NCBI RefSeq assembly: GCF_015693305.1
Contig: NZ_CP065138.1
Coordinates: 372,001 to 436,000 of the forward strand
Length of the DNA stretch: 64,000 bases
From: Sphingobium sp. Cam5-1
GTDB taxonomy: Bacteria; Pseudomonadota; Alphaproteobacteria; Sphingomonadales; Sphingomonadaceae
Direction: 5' to 3'
Shown: piece after piece, positions 17,239 to 26,552 of the stretch
How the letters are laid out: every line of letters starts with the position of its first letter
Position numbering within the stretch: the stretch's first letter is position 1
Position numbers and translations under genes: made by a program
Notes under the pieces: generated by a model
What the model was told of the DNA's origin: nothing
Databases searched by the model: none
What the model saw: only the letters and a program-made list of their open reading frames with translations

Positions 17239-18411
17239 TTAGCCGCTGCAGGCTGCAAGGCCTTCATCAAGGCCGGCGAGTAGATCCCGTTCCGCCTCCA
17301 GACCAACGGAAAGCCGTAAGAGGCTGTCGGTGATGCCCGCGGTGGCACGCGCATCCTCGCCCATGTCAGCGTGCGTCATCGTAGCCGGATGAGCCACAAG
17401 GCTTTCAACGCCGCCGAGAGACTCCGCGAGTGTGAAGAACCGCACTGCGCTAAGGAACCGGCGCACGGAGAGAACGCCGCCGTGCAGCTCGAAACTCAGC
17501 ATCGCGCCGAATCCGCGCTGCTGCCGCGAAGCGATCGCATGGCTTGGATGCGTTGGCAGGCCCGGGTAGTGAACCTTCGCCACAGCAGGATGGTTCTCGA
17601 GGAATTGGGCAACCGCCATCGCGTTGACCTGCTGCTGCTCCATGCGGGGAAAGAGCGTGCGCAGTCCACGCAACGTCAGCCATGAATCGAAGGGAGCGCC
17701 AGCGCAGCCGACAACATTCGCCCAATGCCGCAGTTGCTCTACCTGGGCTGGGTCGGCTGCGACAATTGCTCCCCCGATCACGTCTGAATGGCCATTCAGA
17801 TATTTGGTCGTGGAGTGGATCACATAATCCGCACCGAGTTCGATAGGACGTTGGATCGCGGGTGACAGGAAAGTGTTGTCGACCGCGACCGTTGCGCCCG
17901 CTGACCGTGCTTTGCGCGAGAGGGCAGCAATATCGACGACTCGCATCAAGGGATTGCTTGGGGTCTCAATAAGGACGAGCGCGGGTACTTCCTCCAATGC
18001 GGTTTCGAATGCGCTCATTTCGGACTGGTTGACAAACCGGACGCTGCAGTGGCCAAGATCTGCACGTGCCTTGAGCAGCCGCATGGTGCCACCATAGCAG
18101 TCATGCGGGGCAAGGATCAGATCGTCGGGCCGTCTTCTGCCGACGAGGAGATCAAGCGCGGACATTCCGCTCGAAGTGATGACTGCTCCAGCTCCCCTTT
18201 CGAGTTTGGAAAGAGCGTCGCTCAGCAGCTCCCGATTAGGATTTCCTGCTCGACCATAATCGTAGACGCGGGGCTCATCGTAGCCGGCGAACTCATAGGT
18301 GCTCGACAGGTAGAGAGGGGGGGCGACGGCACCAAATGTGGGGTCGCTCGCCACGCCGTAGGCCGACGTGACAGTCTGGGGGCGCGGATTGTCGTCTGTG
18401 CGATCAGTCAT
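17239..18411 (-). CDS. Cystathionine gamma-synthase-like PLP enzyme
   Basis: PLP-dependent Cys/Met-metabolism enzyme, 390 residues. Markers are YDYGRAGNPNRELL, the substrate pocket SSGMSALDLL, the PLP-binding region TPSNPLMRVVDIAAL...VAVDNTFLSP and the lysine in YVIHSTTKYLNGHSDVIGG. The end HPATMTHADMG...LLRLSVGLE is typical of the MetB/MetC group; gamma-synthase and beta-lyase cannot be told apart here. The ATG at 18411 overlaps the cysI stop (ATGACTGA), so coupling to sulfite reduction is clear. Confidence 0.9.
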   Translation of the reverse strand: MTDRTDDNPRPQTVTSAYGVASDPTFGAVAPPLYLSSTYEFAGYDEPRVYDYGRAGNPNRELLSDALSKLERGAGAVITSSGMSALDLLVGRRRPDDLILAPHDCYGGTMRLLKARADLGHCSVRFVNQSEMSAFETALEEVPALVLIETPSNPLMRVVDIAALSRKARSAGATVAVDNTFLSPAIQRPIELGADYVIHSTTKYLNGHSDVIGGAIVAADPAQVEQLRHWANVVGCAGAPFDSWLTLRGLRTLFPRMEQQQVNAMAVAQFLENHPAVAKVHYPGLPTHPSHAIASRQQRGFGAMLSFELHGGVLSVRRFLSAVRFFTLAESLGGVESLVAHPATMTHADMGEDARATAGITDSLLRLSVGLEAERDLLAGLDEGLAACSG

Positions 18412-20122
18412 TGAAAAAGCGCCCTTCCATGACTTCGCGCACGATGCCGACGCGAATGGTGAAATCTCCGAAATGCTCGCCGGGCAATCGCTCACGAGCA
18501 TAGTGTGCGAGAGCGTCGGTCAGAACTTTCAGGATCGTTGCTTCCCCAACATTCTCTCGGACCATGCGGTTCAGGCGTTCGCCGTGGAAGCCGCCGCCAA
18601 AATAGAGATTATACCTCCCGGGCGCTCGCCCAGTCAGCCCAATTTCGGCAACATAGGGGCGCGAGCATCCATTCGGGCAGCCGCTCATCCGGACCGTAAT
18701 CGGCTCGTTTGAAAGACCATGCTCGGCAAGGATCGCCTCGATCTTGCTCAGCAGGGAAGGCAAATAGCGCTCACTTTCGGCCATCGCGAGCCCGCAGGTT
18801 GGCAGAGCGACGCAGGCGATAGCGCTACGCCGTATTGCCGAAACTTGATCGATATTCGGCAGATGTTCAGCTAATATCGCATCGATCCCGGCTCGTTTGT
18901 CTGCCTCGACGCCGGCGACGATGAGATTTTGGTTTGCTGTTAGCCTGAATGTCCCTTGGTGCACTCGAGCGACGTCGCGGAGCGCGTCGAGCAATTTTAG
19001 GTTGAGACGTCCATTTTCGATGACAAGCGTTCGGTGGTAGCGACCATCAGGCGTGGCATTCCAGCCATAGCTGTCGCCGTTCGAGGTGAACTGGAATGCG
19101 CGCGCGTCTTCGAACACGAAGTCCATGCGCCGCTCAATTTCCACCTTGATCCTGTTTAGACCCTTGTCGTCGATCGTATATTTGAAGCGAGCGCGTTGGC
19201 GGTTTTGCCGATCACCGTAGTCGCGCTGGACTGCCATGACCGCGTCGACACAGGTGATGACACGCTCAACGGGCACAAATCCAATTACGCTGGCAAGCCG
19301 TGGATAGGTTTCGAGGGCCTGGTCGGTGCGGCCCATGCCACCGCCGATCGCGACGTTGAACCCGATCAGCTGCTCTTCATCGGCGATCGCAATCAGCCCG
19401 AGATCCTGTGCATAAACATCGATATCGTTCGACGGTGGCAGCGCGAAACCGATCTTGAACTTACGTGGTAGATAGGTGCGGCCGTAAAATGGCTCCTCCG
19501 CCTTTGACGTGCCGATACGCTCGCTGCCATACCAGATCTCGTGATAGGCTCGGGTTTTGGGAATGACGTGGTCACTGACGCGCTTTGCCAGGGCTGCGAC
19601 CTCAGCATGAAAGCGTGAGCTTTGGGGATCTGCCGTACACATCACGCCGCGACTGTCGTCGCCGCACGCAGCTATGGTGTCGAGCAGCGTCTCGTGCAAA
19701 CCTTGGATGATCGGCAGCAGACGGTCTTTCAAGACCCAATGGAACTGAAAGGTTTGGCGGCTCGTGAGGCGCAGCGTTTCGCCGCCGTGCGCGCGGGCAA
19801 GTGCATCAAGTTTCAGCCATTGGGCGGGCGTGCACACGCCGCCGGGCAACCGGACGCGGATCATGAATTGGTAGGCAGGCTCGAGCTTCTGGCGCCGACG
19901 TTCGTCGCGCAGGTCGCGATCATCCTGCTGGTAGATTCCGTGGAACTTCATCAGCTTCACGTCGTCAGAGGAGGGGACGGCGCCGGTGATCTGGTCGAGT
20001 AGGCCTTCGGCGATCGTACCGCGCAGATAGTCACTGCGGTCCTTCATGCGCTCATCCGGACTGAGCCTTTCAAGTGGCTGAGACAGGTCGTGCGTGCGGT
20101 CAATGAGGGTTTCATCGGGCAT
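18404..20122 (-). CDS. cysI: Sulfite reductase hemoprotein subunit (CysI)
   Basis: Reduces sulfite to sulfide in assimilation, carrying siroheme and a 4Fe-4S cluster. The cluster cysteines are in CVALPTCGLAMAESERYLP and SGCPNGCSRPYVAEIGLTGR. Other family blocks are LMKFHGIYQQDDRD, RLTSRQTFQFHWV and NLYFGGGFHGERLN. About 572 residues, normal for CysI. The ATG at 20122 is chosen because GAAGAGG precedes it; a TTG at 20137 overlaps the cysJ stop. It lies 11 bases after cysJ and overlaps the next enzyme gene. Confidence 0.95.
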   Translation of the reverse strand: MPDETLIDRTHDLSQPLERLSPDERMKDRSDYLRGTIAEGLLDQITGAVPSSDDVKLMKFHGIYQQDDRDLRDERRRQKLEPAYQFMIRVRLPGGVCTPAQWLKLDALARAHGGETLRLTSRQTFQFHWVLKDRLLPIIQGLHETLLDTIAACGDDSRGVMCTADPQSSRFHAEVAALAKRVSDHVIPKTRAYHEIWYGSERIGTSKAEEPFYGRTYLPRKFKIGFALPPSNDIDVYAQDLGLIAIADEEQLIGFNVAIGGGMGRTDQALETYPRLASVIGFVPVERVITCVDAVMAVQRDYGDRQNRQRARFKYTIDDKGLNRIKVEIERRMDFVFEDARAFQFTSNGDSYGWNATPDGRYHRTLVIENGRLNLKLLDALRDVARVHQGTFRLTANQNLIVAGVEADKRAGIDAILAEHLPNIDQVSAIRRSAIACVALPTCGLAMAESERYLPSLLSKIEAILAEHGLSNEPITVRMSGCPNGCSRPYVAEIGLTGRAPGRYNLYFGGGFHGERLNRMVRENVGEATILKVLTDALAHYARERLPGEHFGDFTIRVGIVREVMEGRFFND

Positions 20123-20133
20123 ATCCGGCCTCT

Positions 20134-21930
20134 TCAATAGACATCGCGCTGGTAGCGGTGATCGGCCTGGAGGGAGCGGACATAGTCCTCAGCTGCCTCG
20201 CGGCCCGTATGAGCTTCACGTGCCACGATATCGACCAGAGCATTGTGGACGTCAGGCGCAAGATTGGCGGCGTCGCCGCAGACGTAAACATGCGCTCCTT
20301 CCTCAAGCCAAGCGAAGATTTCGTGGCTCTGCTCTTTCATACGGTGCTGAACATAGACTTTGTCAGCGCTATCACGCGAAAAGGCGACGTCCATGCGCGT
20401 TAGCGTTCCGTCCTTTAGCCAACTCTGCCACTCGCGTTGGTACAGAAAGTCGGTGCGAAAGTTCCGCTCCCCAAAAAACAGCCAGCTTTTGCCGGAGACA
20501 CCCTTCGCCTCACGGTCTTGCAGGAAAGCTCGATAGGGCGCGACGCCTGTTCCAGCTCCGATCATCAAGATCGGCGCATCATTCGCCGGCAGCCGGAAAT
20601 GATGATTGCTCTGGATGTAAACAGGCAAGACGGTGTCGATATGCGCGCGGTCTGCAAGAAGGCCGGAGGCAACCCCGCAGCGCGCTGCGCCGTGGAGGGT
20701 GTACCGGACCGGGGCCACCGTGAGATGGGCTTCATTGGGCGCAGCGCTGAGGCTCGAGGCCAACGAATAGAGACGTGGCTGGAGCGGCCGAAGTGCCGAG
20801 ATAAAACTCTGTGGCTTCATGTCCTGCACGGGGAAGCGGCGGATGACATCGATCAGGTGATGGGTGCGCAGAAACACCGAACGTTCGCCGGCGCGGTCCT
20901 CATCCTGCATCTGTGTAAGCAGCGAGGCACCGCTGACGAGTGCCCAGTAATCGATGAAGCGCGGCGTTGCTGCCGTGATTTCGAAGCGCACGGTCAAAGC
21001 TTCACCAAGTGTACAATGGCTATCTTTCAGCTCGACATCGGCGTCGGCGGAAAGCCCGAGTGCATCGAGCAACTCGGCAACAACGGCAGGATCGTTCTGA
21101 ACCGCGATGCCCAGAGCATCGCCCGGGTCGTAAGAGAGGCCCGAGCCTGCTAGTGAGAATTCGAGGTGCCGGGTTTCCTTGGATGAGCCGCGGCCCACGA
21201 TCGCGATGTTTTCGATGATCGTAGCTGGGAAGGGGTTGCGCTTGTCGTAAGTCGCCGTCGGCGCGCAGGCGGCTGTACTGAACAGATTGGCGCTCGGTAC
21301 GCGGTTCCCCGTGGCTTTGGTGACAAGCGCATCGAGGATTGACGTGATCCAGGCTTTCGTAGGTTCTTCATAATCCACATCGCAGTCGACCCGGGGGGCG
21401 AGACGCTCCGCGCCGAGTTCCTCAAAGCGCTGATCAAGACGTTTTCCGGCCTGACAATAATATTCATAGGTTGAATCGCCGAGCGCGAGCACGGCGAATC
21501 TGGCGCCTTTGAGATTAGGCGCCTTGCGGCCCTCGGCATACTCGAAGAAGCCCGTCGCTGGCTGTGGCGGGTCACCTTCACCGTATGTGCTGACGATGAT
21601 CAGCAGATCCTGCTCCTGACCAAGCTGACGAACTTTATAGTCTGCCATATCGCAAAGGGTGCAGCTCAGTCCCTTGTCGATAGCGGAGGCTGCGAGCGTC
21701 CTAGCAACCTCAGCGGCATTTCCAGTCTCGGTGCCGTAAAGTATGGTAAGCGTGCGTGCCGGTGCTGACGCGATCGATTGCGGTTGCGGCATCCGAAATC
21801 CGGCTTCAAGCCCGGCGAAATAGCCGCTAAGCCAACGCGCCTGCTTTCGATCAAGTGACCGGGCTATTTTCTCGACCAGTATGGATTGTTCCAGAGTTAG
21901 GAGATCTCCCAAAAGTTCATTTGCAGACAA
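20134..21930 (-). CDS. cysJ: Sulfite reductase flavoprotein subunit (CysJ)
   Basis: NADPH-dependent diflavin reductase feeding electrons to CysI. The flavodoxin domain shows LTILYGTETGNAAEVART and IVSTYGEGDPPQPATGFFEY. The FAD/NADP part shows RLYSLASS, GVASGLLADR, MIGAGTGVAPYRAFLQDRE and YVCGDAANLAPDVHNALV with the C-terminal Y. I prefer the TTG at 21930 (AGGAG seven bases upstream, then LSANELLGDLLTLEQ); an ATG at 21984 and a GTG at 21999 are alternatives. First gene of a sulfur operon running to about 15850. A motif at 22050-22067 may be its regulator site. Confidence 0.95.
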   Translation of the reverse strand: MSANELLGDLLTLEQSILVEKIARSLDRKQARWLSGYFAGLEAGFRMPQPQSIASAPARTLTILYGTETGNAAEVARTLAASAIDKGLSCTLCDMADYKVRQLGQEQDLLIIVSTYGEGDPPQPATGFFEYAEGRKAPNLKGARFAVLALGDSTYEYYCQAGKRLDQRFEELGAERLAPRVDCDVDYEEPTKAWITSILDALVTKATGNRVPSANLFSTAACAPTATYDKRNPFPATIIENIAIVGRGSSKETRHLEFSLAGSGLSYDPGDALGIAVQNDPAVVAELLDALGLSADADVELKDSHCTLGEALTVRFEITAATPRFIDYWALVSGASLLTQMQDEDRAGERSVFLRTHHLIDVIRRFPVQDMKPQSFISALRPLQPRLYSLASSLSAAPNEAHLTVAPVRYTLHGAARCGVASGLLADRAHIDTVLPVYIQSNHHFRLPANDAPILMIGAGTGVAPYRAFLQDREAKGVSGKSWLFFGERNFRTDFLYQREWQSWLKDGTLTRMDVAFSRDSADKVYVQHRMKEQSHEIFAWLEEGAHVYVCGDAANLAPDVHNALVDIVAREAHTGREAAEDYVRSLQADHRYQRDVY

Positions 21931-22049
21931 GCGCTCGCTCCTCAGCGTACAGCGTCTCCTTGCGGCAGCGTTACCATCAAGCATGATCGGCCAGCACACC
22001 GCGTCGAAGGATCCTTAGAAAGAACCTTTGCTCAGCATATCTCCATGAT

Positions 22050-22067
22050 GCAAATGAATATTATTTC
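22050..22067 (+). promoter_or_regulatory. Candidate operator upstream of cysJ
   Basis: GCAAATGAATATTATTTC, repeated in near form before the peroxiredoxin operon (11199) and the LysR gene (11904). It lies upstream of the minus-strand cys operon, in an AT-rich leader. Binding by a LysR-type regulator is inference. Confidence 0.35.
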
Positions 22068-22294
22068 TGCTTCCAAGCAATATTAATGATAGAAGACAGC
22101 CATCGGGTTCCTTTGTTTGTGCCCCTCTCTCCGCATGCTCCTGCTGTATTGCCGCACAAAATGACAGTAAAAAAGTTGTTGCTAAACTCCAATAACAATC
22201 GCTTGCTTGGGCAGAAATGACCCCCATTTATGCTGAGGCTGCCATCCAGCCTCCATGGAAAGGGCATCGGAGCGGCTTGTGTTTGAAGGAGGAT

Positions 22295-23113
22295 ATGATG
22301 GTCTGGACCAACATATTGGCACCCGTTTTGGGGGGCACAAGTGATGCACAGGCGCTGTCAGTCGCTAAAGCGCTTGCCGTCCCATTTAGTGCGACGATTT
22401 CAGTGGTATTCGCCTCGCCGTCACCGACCAGTCTGTTCAATTGGGTAGCGCTGGAGGGCGGCTTGAGTGTGACCGATATGGCTGTGACTGCAATTGAGGC
22501 GGAAACCGACCGGCTGCGCGCTCGCTGCCGCCGTCTCTTGGCAGAATTGGATTACCCTAACATTCTGTATGAGGAGGTGACCACCGATGACTGGCTCGGA
22601 CTTAGGTCCGCCGCCCGGCTAGCCGATGTTGTGATCTGGGAGCGATCGGCTGCCGAAGGCAATGGTTTGTTTGCTGGGGCATTCCAGCAGCTTCTGCTCG
22701 ATGAACGCCGGCCCGCTTTCCTTGCCGACAGGCCACCCGTGATGGGCGGGACCGTAGCAATCGCGTGGGATGGGGGCAGGGAATCATCCCGCGCCTTGCG
22801 TCGTTCGATCCCGCTGCTTAGACACGCCGATCGCGTGGTCCTCCTGACGGTGCTCGATAACACGGGGCGGCCGTCCGATGGCGCGCGAGGAGTTCGGTAT
22901 CTTTTGGATCAGGGAATACGCATCGATACCCAGATCGTGCATACCGAGGGGGACCCCGGTCCGGCCATAATCGATGCATCAAGGGACATGGACGCAAGCT
23001 TGTTGGTAGCTGGCGCGTTTGGCCACCCGCGACTTCACCGTTTCATCTTCGGCGGTACGACCCAATATCTGCTCGAAAGCAAGCATCGCCCGGCCTTGTT
23101 TTTGTCCCACTAA
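22295..23113 (+). CDS. Universal stress protein, tandem-domain
   Basis: 272 residues with two Usp halves. The second carries the ATP-binding pattern G-x2-G-x9-G-T-T in AGAFGHPRLHRFIFGGTTQYLLE. The first half begins VWTNILAPVLGGTSDAQAL. AAGGAGG at 22286-22292 supports ATG 22295 or 22298; a more upstream start at 22217 lacks support. It stands alone and is followed by a good terminator. Its stress signal is not visible. Confidence 0.9.
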   Translation: MMVWTNILAPVLGGTSDAQALSVAKALAVPFSATISVVFASPSPTSLFNWVALEGGLSVTDMAVTAIEAETDRLRARCRRLLAELDYPNILYEEVTTDDWLGLRSAARLADVVIWERSAAEGNGLFAGAFQQLLLDERRPAFLADRPPVMGGTVAIAWDGGRESSRALRRSIPLLRHADRVVLLTVLDNTGRPSDGARGVRYLLDQGIRIDTQIVHTEGDPGPAIIDASRDMDASLLVAGAFGHPRLHRFIFGGTTQYLLESKHRPALFLSH

Positions 23114-23156
23114 GAGCGTGCATGATCGCTACTGCCATAGGCGCAGATTGCCGGAA

Positions 23157-23190
23157 CCTGCGGCTGCATAAAATGCAGCAGGTTTTGTTT
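23157..23190 (+). terminator. Rho-independent terminator after usp
   Basis: Stem CCTGCGGCTGCAT / ATGCAGCAGG with loop AAA, followed by TTTTGTTT. It begins 44 bases after the usp stop. Confidence 0.75.
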
Positions 23191-23498
23191 ACTAGTTTGA
23201 AAGTTGCGTCCCCCAAATGGGAGGCGTGGCCGACTGTGTTGCCATTCCAAGATGAGGGATGATGAGTTTTGGGCTATGTTTTTGCAGGTAATGCTTTCAC
23301 CCTTGTTCTGGTGCTTCCCGATTTTTCCACGCCATTTCCCAGGGCAGCTGTACACCGGTGGACCGGGCAATCAGAACGGACAAGATCCCGACTTGTTGCA
23401 TCTGATGAACAAAGTGGCCTGACATAGCCGTTCGAACTGTCGGCGTCATGATCATGGCGTTCGGAGTTGCACTCGCGGAATGTTGGCGCTTTTTCACC
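23191..23498. other. Intergenic stretch, no gene seen
   Basis: About 300 bases between the usp terminator and the end of the ClC gene. Frames on both strands (for example 23297-23497 minus) have no convincing ribosome site or family. Confidence 0.4.
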
Positions 23499-25298
23499 TT
23501 AGTTAGAAATTGGGTTGGTTGAGCTTTGCTGTGCTGATTTGAAAACGAAACGTGATCGGCCAGTTTCCGCCTGCCTGTGGGCGCCGCGCGCTTTGAGCAG
23601 ATCCTGGCGTGAGAGTATGCCGATCACGCGATGAGTGTCTCTCTCGACAATGGGTATGCGCCCAATCCCGCTGTCAATGATCATGTCCGCCACGACGCCC
23701 GAAGGAGTGTCGGCGAAGGCGACCGGTTGTGCTGCGTCTGAAATCGCTTCGCTGAGCGGAGTCTCCGCTTCGCGGGGATCAACCTGCCAGCGCAGAGCGT
23801 CGGTTCTTGAAACTAGACCAATGAGACGTTGCTCCTCATTTACTACGGGATAGCTGCGATGGCGGGCGTCGCCCGAGAAGAAGTTTAGCGCCTCCGACTT
23901 GGTCATGGATCCCGGCAAGGTATCGGGATTCTCCGTCATAAGCTGCCCCGCTTGCAGCAGGTCGAGAGCATCGACTGTATATTCCTGAAGTATGTGGCGA
24001 CCGCGGCGGGCAATTTTTTCAGTCAGGATAGACCGCCTCATTAGGAGGACGCTAATACCATAAGCTGCCGCCGCAGACGTCATCGTAAGGGGTAGGGCAC
24101 TGAAATGAGCAGTGAGCTCAGCGGCAAACATGGCGCCCGTTAGTGGGGCGCGCATCGCTCCGCTCATGATGCCCGCCATTCCTATCATAGCCCAGAAGCC
24201 CGCTTCCCCCGGGAGAAATTGGCCCATGAGAAAGCCTGCTGCACCACCCAGGATGAGGAGGGGAGCGAGCACACCGCCAGACGTTCCAGATCCCAGCGCG
24301 ATCAGCCAGACCACAGCTTTGACGACAAGCAACGCCATCGCGACCCTGAGAGTAAGTGAGCCGTTCAGCAACGCATCGATGTTGCCGTAACCAGCTCCCA
24401 GAACGTGGGCGTCGATCAAACCTCCTACACCTACCGCAATCGCTCCGATCGCTGGCCACCACATCCAGTGCACGGGCAGCTTTTGAAAGAGATCCTCGAT
24501 ATAGTAGAGCGAGCTGGAAAGCAGTGCGGCCTGCAGACCGACTCCAATTCCCACAGCTGCCGCTGCTGCCAAATTCCAGTCCGTTTTTGGAAACAGGCCC
24601 GCCATGGGAAACATCGGGCCTGAGCCGAGCAGGTGAGGGCGCAAAGCGAACGCTACCATCGCAGCGACGACCACAGGCACGAAGCTGCGCGGCTTCCATT
24701 CGAAAAGCAAGACTTCGATGGCGAGCAGAATAGCGGCAAGCGGCGTTCCGAATATTGCCGTCATTCCCGCCGCTGCGCCAGCTACAAGTAAGGTTTTGCG
24801 TTCGGCGGCGCTCAGATGGAAGCATTGCGCGAACAGGGATCCGATAGCGCCGCCGGTCATGATAATCGGCCCCTCCGCACCAAATGGTCCTCCGCTACCG
24901 ATCGAAATGGCCGATGATATTGGCTTGAGCAGAGCGACTTTGACGGAAAGGCGGCTTTCGCCGAAGAGGATCGTCTCGATCGCTTCGGGAATGCCATGTC
25001 CCCGTATCTTTTCAGAACCAAAACGTGCCATCAGCCCGACGATGAGACTTCCCAGAATAGGTATGGCGACCAACCACAAACCAAGGGAAGCATCCGTGAT
25101 GTGTACATCGTCGATGGAAAAGCGCCCGAACCAGAAGAGATTGGTAGCAAAGGCAATGAGCTTAACAAGGATCCATGCACCCATGGCCCCGCCAGAGCCA
25201 ACCACAATGGCCATAGCCGCGAGCAGCAGCATGCGTCGATCGACGCTATGATCGCCCAGTTTAAGATGTTCGACGGCGCGTGCAGGTGTAGGTGACAT
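23499..25298 (-). CDS. ClC-family chloride channel/transporter with CBS pair
   Basis: 599-residue membrane protein. The permeation motifs are GHGIPEAIE (where many ClCs have GSGIP), GSGGPFGAEGPIIMTGGAIG with the gating Glu, and GSGTSGGVLAPLLILGGAAGF. A cytoplasmic CBS pair follows (LMTENPDTLPGSMTKSEAL; AQPVAFADTPSGVVADMIID; GRIPIVERDTHRVIGILSRQD). It is divergent from a MarR gene; the shared leader contains a palindrome, so MarR control is likely. Transporter versus channel cannot be decided; the gating Glu is as in exchangers. Confidence 0.93.
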   Translation of the reverse strand: MSPTPARAVEHLKLGDHSVDRRMLLLAAMAIVVGSGGAMGAWILVKLIAFATNLFWFGRFSIDDVHITDASLGLWLVAIPILGSLIVGLMARFGSEKIRGHGIPEAIETILFGESRLSVKVALLKPISSAISIGSGGPFGAEGPIIMTGGAIGSLFAQCFHLSAAERKTLLVAGAAAGMTAIFGTPLAAILLAIEVLLFEWKPRSFVPVVVAAMVAFALRPHLLGSGPMFPMAGLFPKTDWNLAAAAAVGIGVGLQAALLSSSLYYIEDLFQKLPVHWMWWPAIGAIAVGVGGLIDAHVLGAGYGNIDALLNGSLTLRVAMALLVVKAVVWLIALGSGTSGGVLAPLLILGGAAGFLMGQFLPGEAGFWAMIGMAGIMSGAMRAPLTGAMFAAELTAHFSALPLTMTSAAAAYGISVLLMRRSILTEKIARRGRHILQEYTVDALDLLQAGQLMTENPDTLPGSMTKSEALNFFSGDARHRSYPVVNEEQRLIGLVSRTDALRWQVDPREAETPLSEAISDAAQPVAFADTPSGVVADMIIDSGIGRIPIVERDTHRVIGILSRQDLLKARGAHRQAETGRSRFVFKSAQQSSTNPISN

Positions 25299-25337
25299 TA
25301 AAATAACTGGCCCTTCTCAGCGAGAGAGGGCATTTAT

Positions 25338-25350
25338 ATCGTAGTACGAT
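25338..25350. promoter_or_regulatory. Candidate MarR operator 1
   Basis: ATCGTAGTACGAT, a 5-3-5 inverted repeat between the divergent ClC and MarR genes. The same half-sites with the same spacing occur at 25883. MarR dimers usually bind palindromes near their own promoter; binding here is inference. Confidence 0.55.
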
Positions 25351-25373
25351 CATATACAACCGCGGAGAATGAT

Positions 25374-25814
25374 GTGCGTGCCAAAGCCGATCCACTTCAA
25401 GATTCGGACTATGCAGCATTGGCGAAGTTTCGGCACGCGATCCGCCATTTTCAGGCGTTCAGCGAGGTTCAGGCAGCCGAGGTCGGGCTTACGCCACAGC
25501 AGCACCAAGCGCTCTTAGCAATTCGGGCGGCCTCTCCCGACGAAGCCACGGTAGGGCATGTGGCCGAAAGATTGGTCTTGAAACCACATAGTGCGACTGG
25601 CCTTGTGGATCGCTTGGTAGCCTTGGGCCTTGTTGCACGCAAAGCAGCGAGCAATGATCGCCGGCGTGCGATGCTGCGCCTCACCGACAGAGCGTATGAG
25701 ATCCTCGCCGATCTTTCGGCAGTCCATCGTGACGAAATACGGAGATTGAAGCCTCTGTTGCTCGATATTCTTAGCGAATTCGATGTTGTGTATGACCGCC
25801 AAGGGGCTGAATGA
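25374..25814 (+). CDS. MarR-family transcriptional regulator
   Basis: 146-residue winged-helix regulator. It shows LTPQQHQALLAIRA, the recognition region VGHVAERLVLKPHSATGLVDRL and the wing with D-R-R (AASNDRRRAMLRLTD). The start is a GTG at 25374 and no strong ribosome site was seen, so the exact start is open. Two matching palindromes flank the gene, one in the ClC leader and one before the next membrane gene. The ligand is unknown. Confidence 0.9.
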   Translation: MRAKADPLQDSDYAALAKFRHAIRHFQAFSEVQAAEVGLTPQQHQALLAIRAASPDEATVGHVAERLVLKPHSATGLVDRLVALGLVARKAASNDRRRAMLRLTDRAYEILADLSAVHRDEIRRLKPLLLDILSEFDVVYDRQGAE

Positions 25815-25882
25815 GGCGCATCAGCAGCGACAAACTGCTTGCGGACGACGAGAGGCAACCCTGTGACGCCCTTGCATTCTGT

Positions 25883-25895
25883 ATCGTAAGACGAT
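25883..25895. promoter_or_regulatory. Candidate MarR operator 2
   Basis: ATCGTAAGACGAT: the same ATCGT-N3-ACGAT half-sites as at 25338, placed 43-55 bases before the ATG of the small membrane gene at 25938. Confidence 0.55.
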
Positions 25896-25937
25896 ATAAC
25901 TTAATGGTTGGCGTCTGGCAATTCGGTGGAGGAGCGC

Positions 25938-26210
25938 ATGACCCTGCACGAGATCCTCGGCGGCTGGTTCGTTGACGTTGTCGGAAGCCTGATCGCTGCA
26001 TTCCTGCTTTGTTATCTTGGCTGGAACGCCTTCAAACTCGTACACCACCCGGAAATTGGCGTCCCATTTCTGCTTTGCCTAGGTTGGATCGGCTTGCCTC
26101 ATCATCTGACGGCGAGTACCTTTGTGCAAATGGTCGTCGTATATACATGCCTAGGTGCATTGATTTTATGGCCGGTTGGTCGAAAGTGGCATAGAGATCA
26201 TAGTGCTTAA
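25938..26210 (+). CDS. Small membrane protein, likely MarR target
   Basis: 90 residues with three hydrophobic segments (VVGSLIAAFLLCYLGWNAF, VPFLLCLGWIGLP, FVQMVVVYTCLGALILWPVG). GGAGGAG lies four bases before the ATG at 25938; an in-frame upstream start at 25908 is less likely. A MarR-type palindrome precedes it. Family not recognised; its regulation with the ClC gene suggests an ion or stress role. Confidence 0.65.
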   Translation: MTLHEILGGWFVDVVGSLIAAFLLCYLGWNAFKLVHHPEIGVPFLLCLGWIGLPHHLTASTFVQMVVVYTCLGALILWPVGRKWHRDHSA

Positions 26211-26230
26211 AATGAGAAAAGGAGAGGTAA

Positions 26231-26452
26231 ATGGATCAATTGGATCAGGATTTTTCGGTTCATCCTGCACCTTACCCCGTTATCATTGGGTGCATCAGAG
26301 AGGGCCGCGAGCCGTCTATTGCAGAGATACTGCGTGTAGCCAAGCGCATCCGTCGGGAGGCGTATCCCGCGGCCAAAAAACTTAGTTCTAGGCACCGGCG
26401 TGGAATAGTTTTGAGCGCCCTGGCAGCTCTCGGGATCGAGCAGGAACGTTGA
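26231..26452 (+). CDS. Small basic hypothetical protein
   Basis: 73 residues. GGAGAGG lies just before the ATG, and the gene starts 20 bases after the small membrane gene, so it is probably co-transcribed. The C-terminal half is basic (RVAKRIRREAYPAAKKLSSR). No family recognised. Confidence 0.55.
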   Translation: MDQLDQDFSVHPAPYPVIIGCIREGREPSIAEILRVAKRIRREAYPAAKKLSSRHRRGIVLSALAALGIEQER

Positions 26453-26552
26453 GGTCCCTGCTCGTGAGGAATATTTCTTTTACCATTTGGTGACGAAAGC
26501 CGCTCTTTCGCGAACATCAGGGTGTGCATCGGTCCATTAGCATCGACGACGA

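Noticed and set aside
20437..21153. 238-codon plus-strand frame opposite cysJ
   Set aside because: Cys-, Arg- and Gln-rich shadow of a well-supported gene; no domain.
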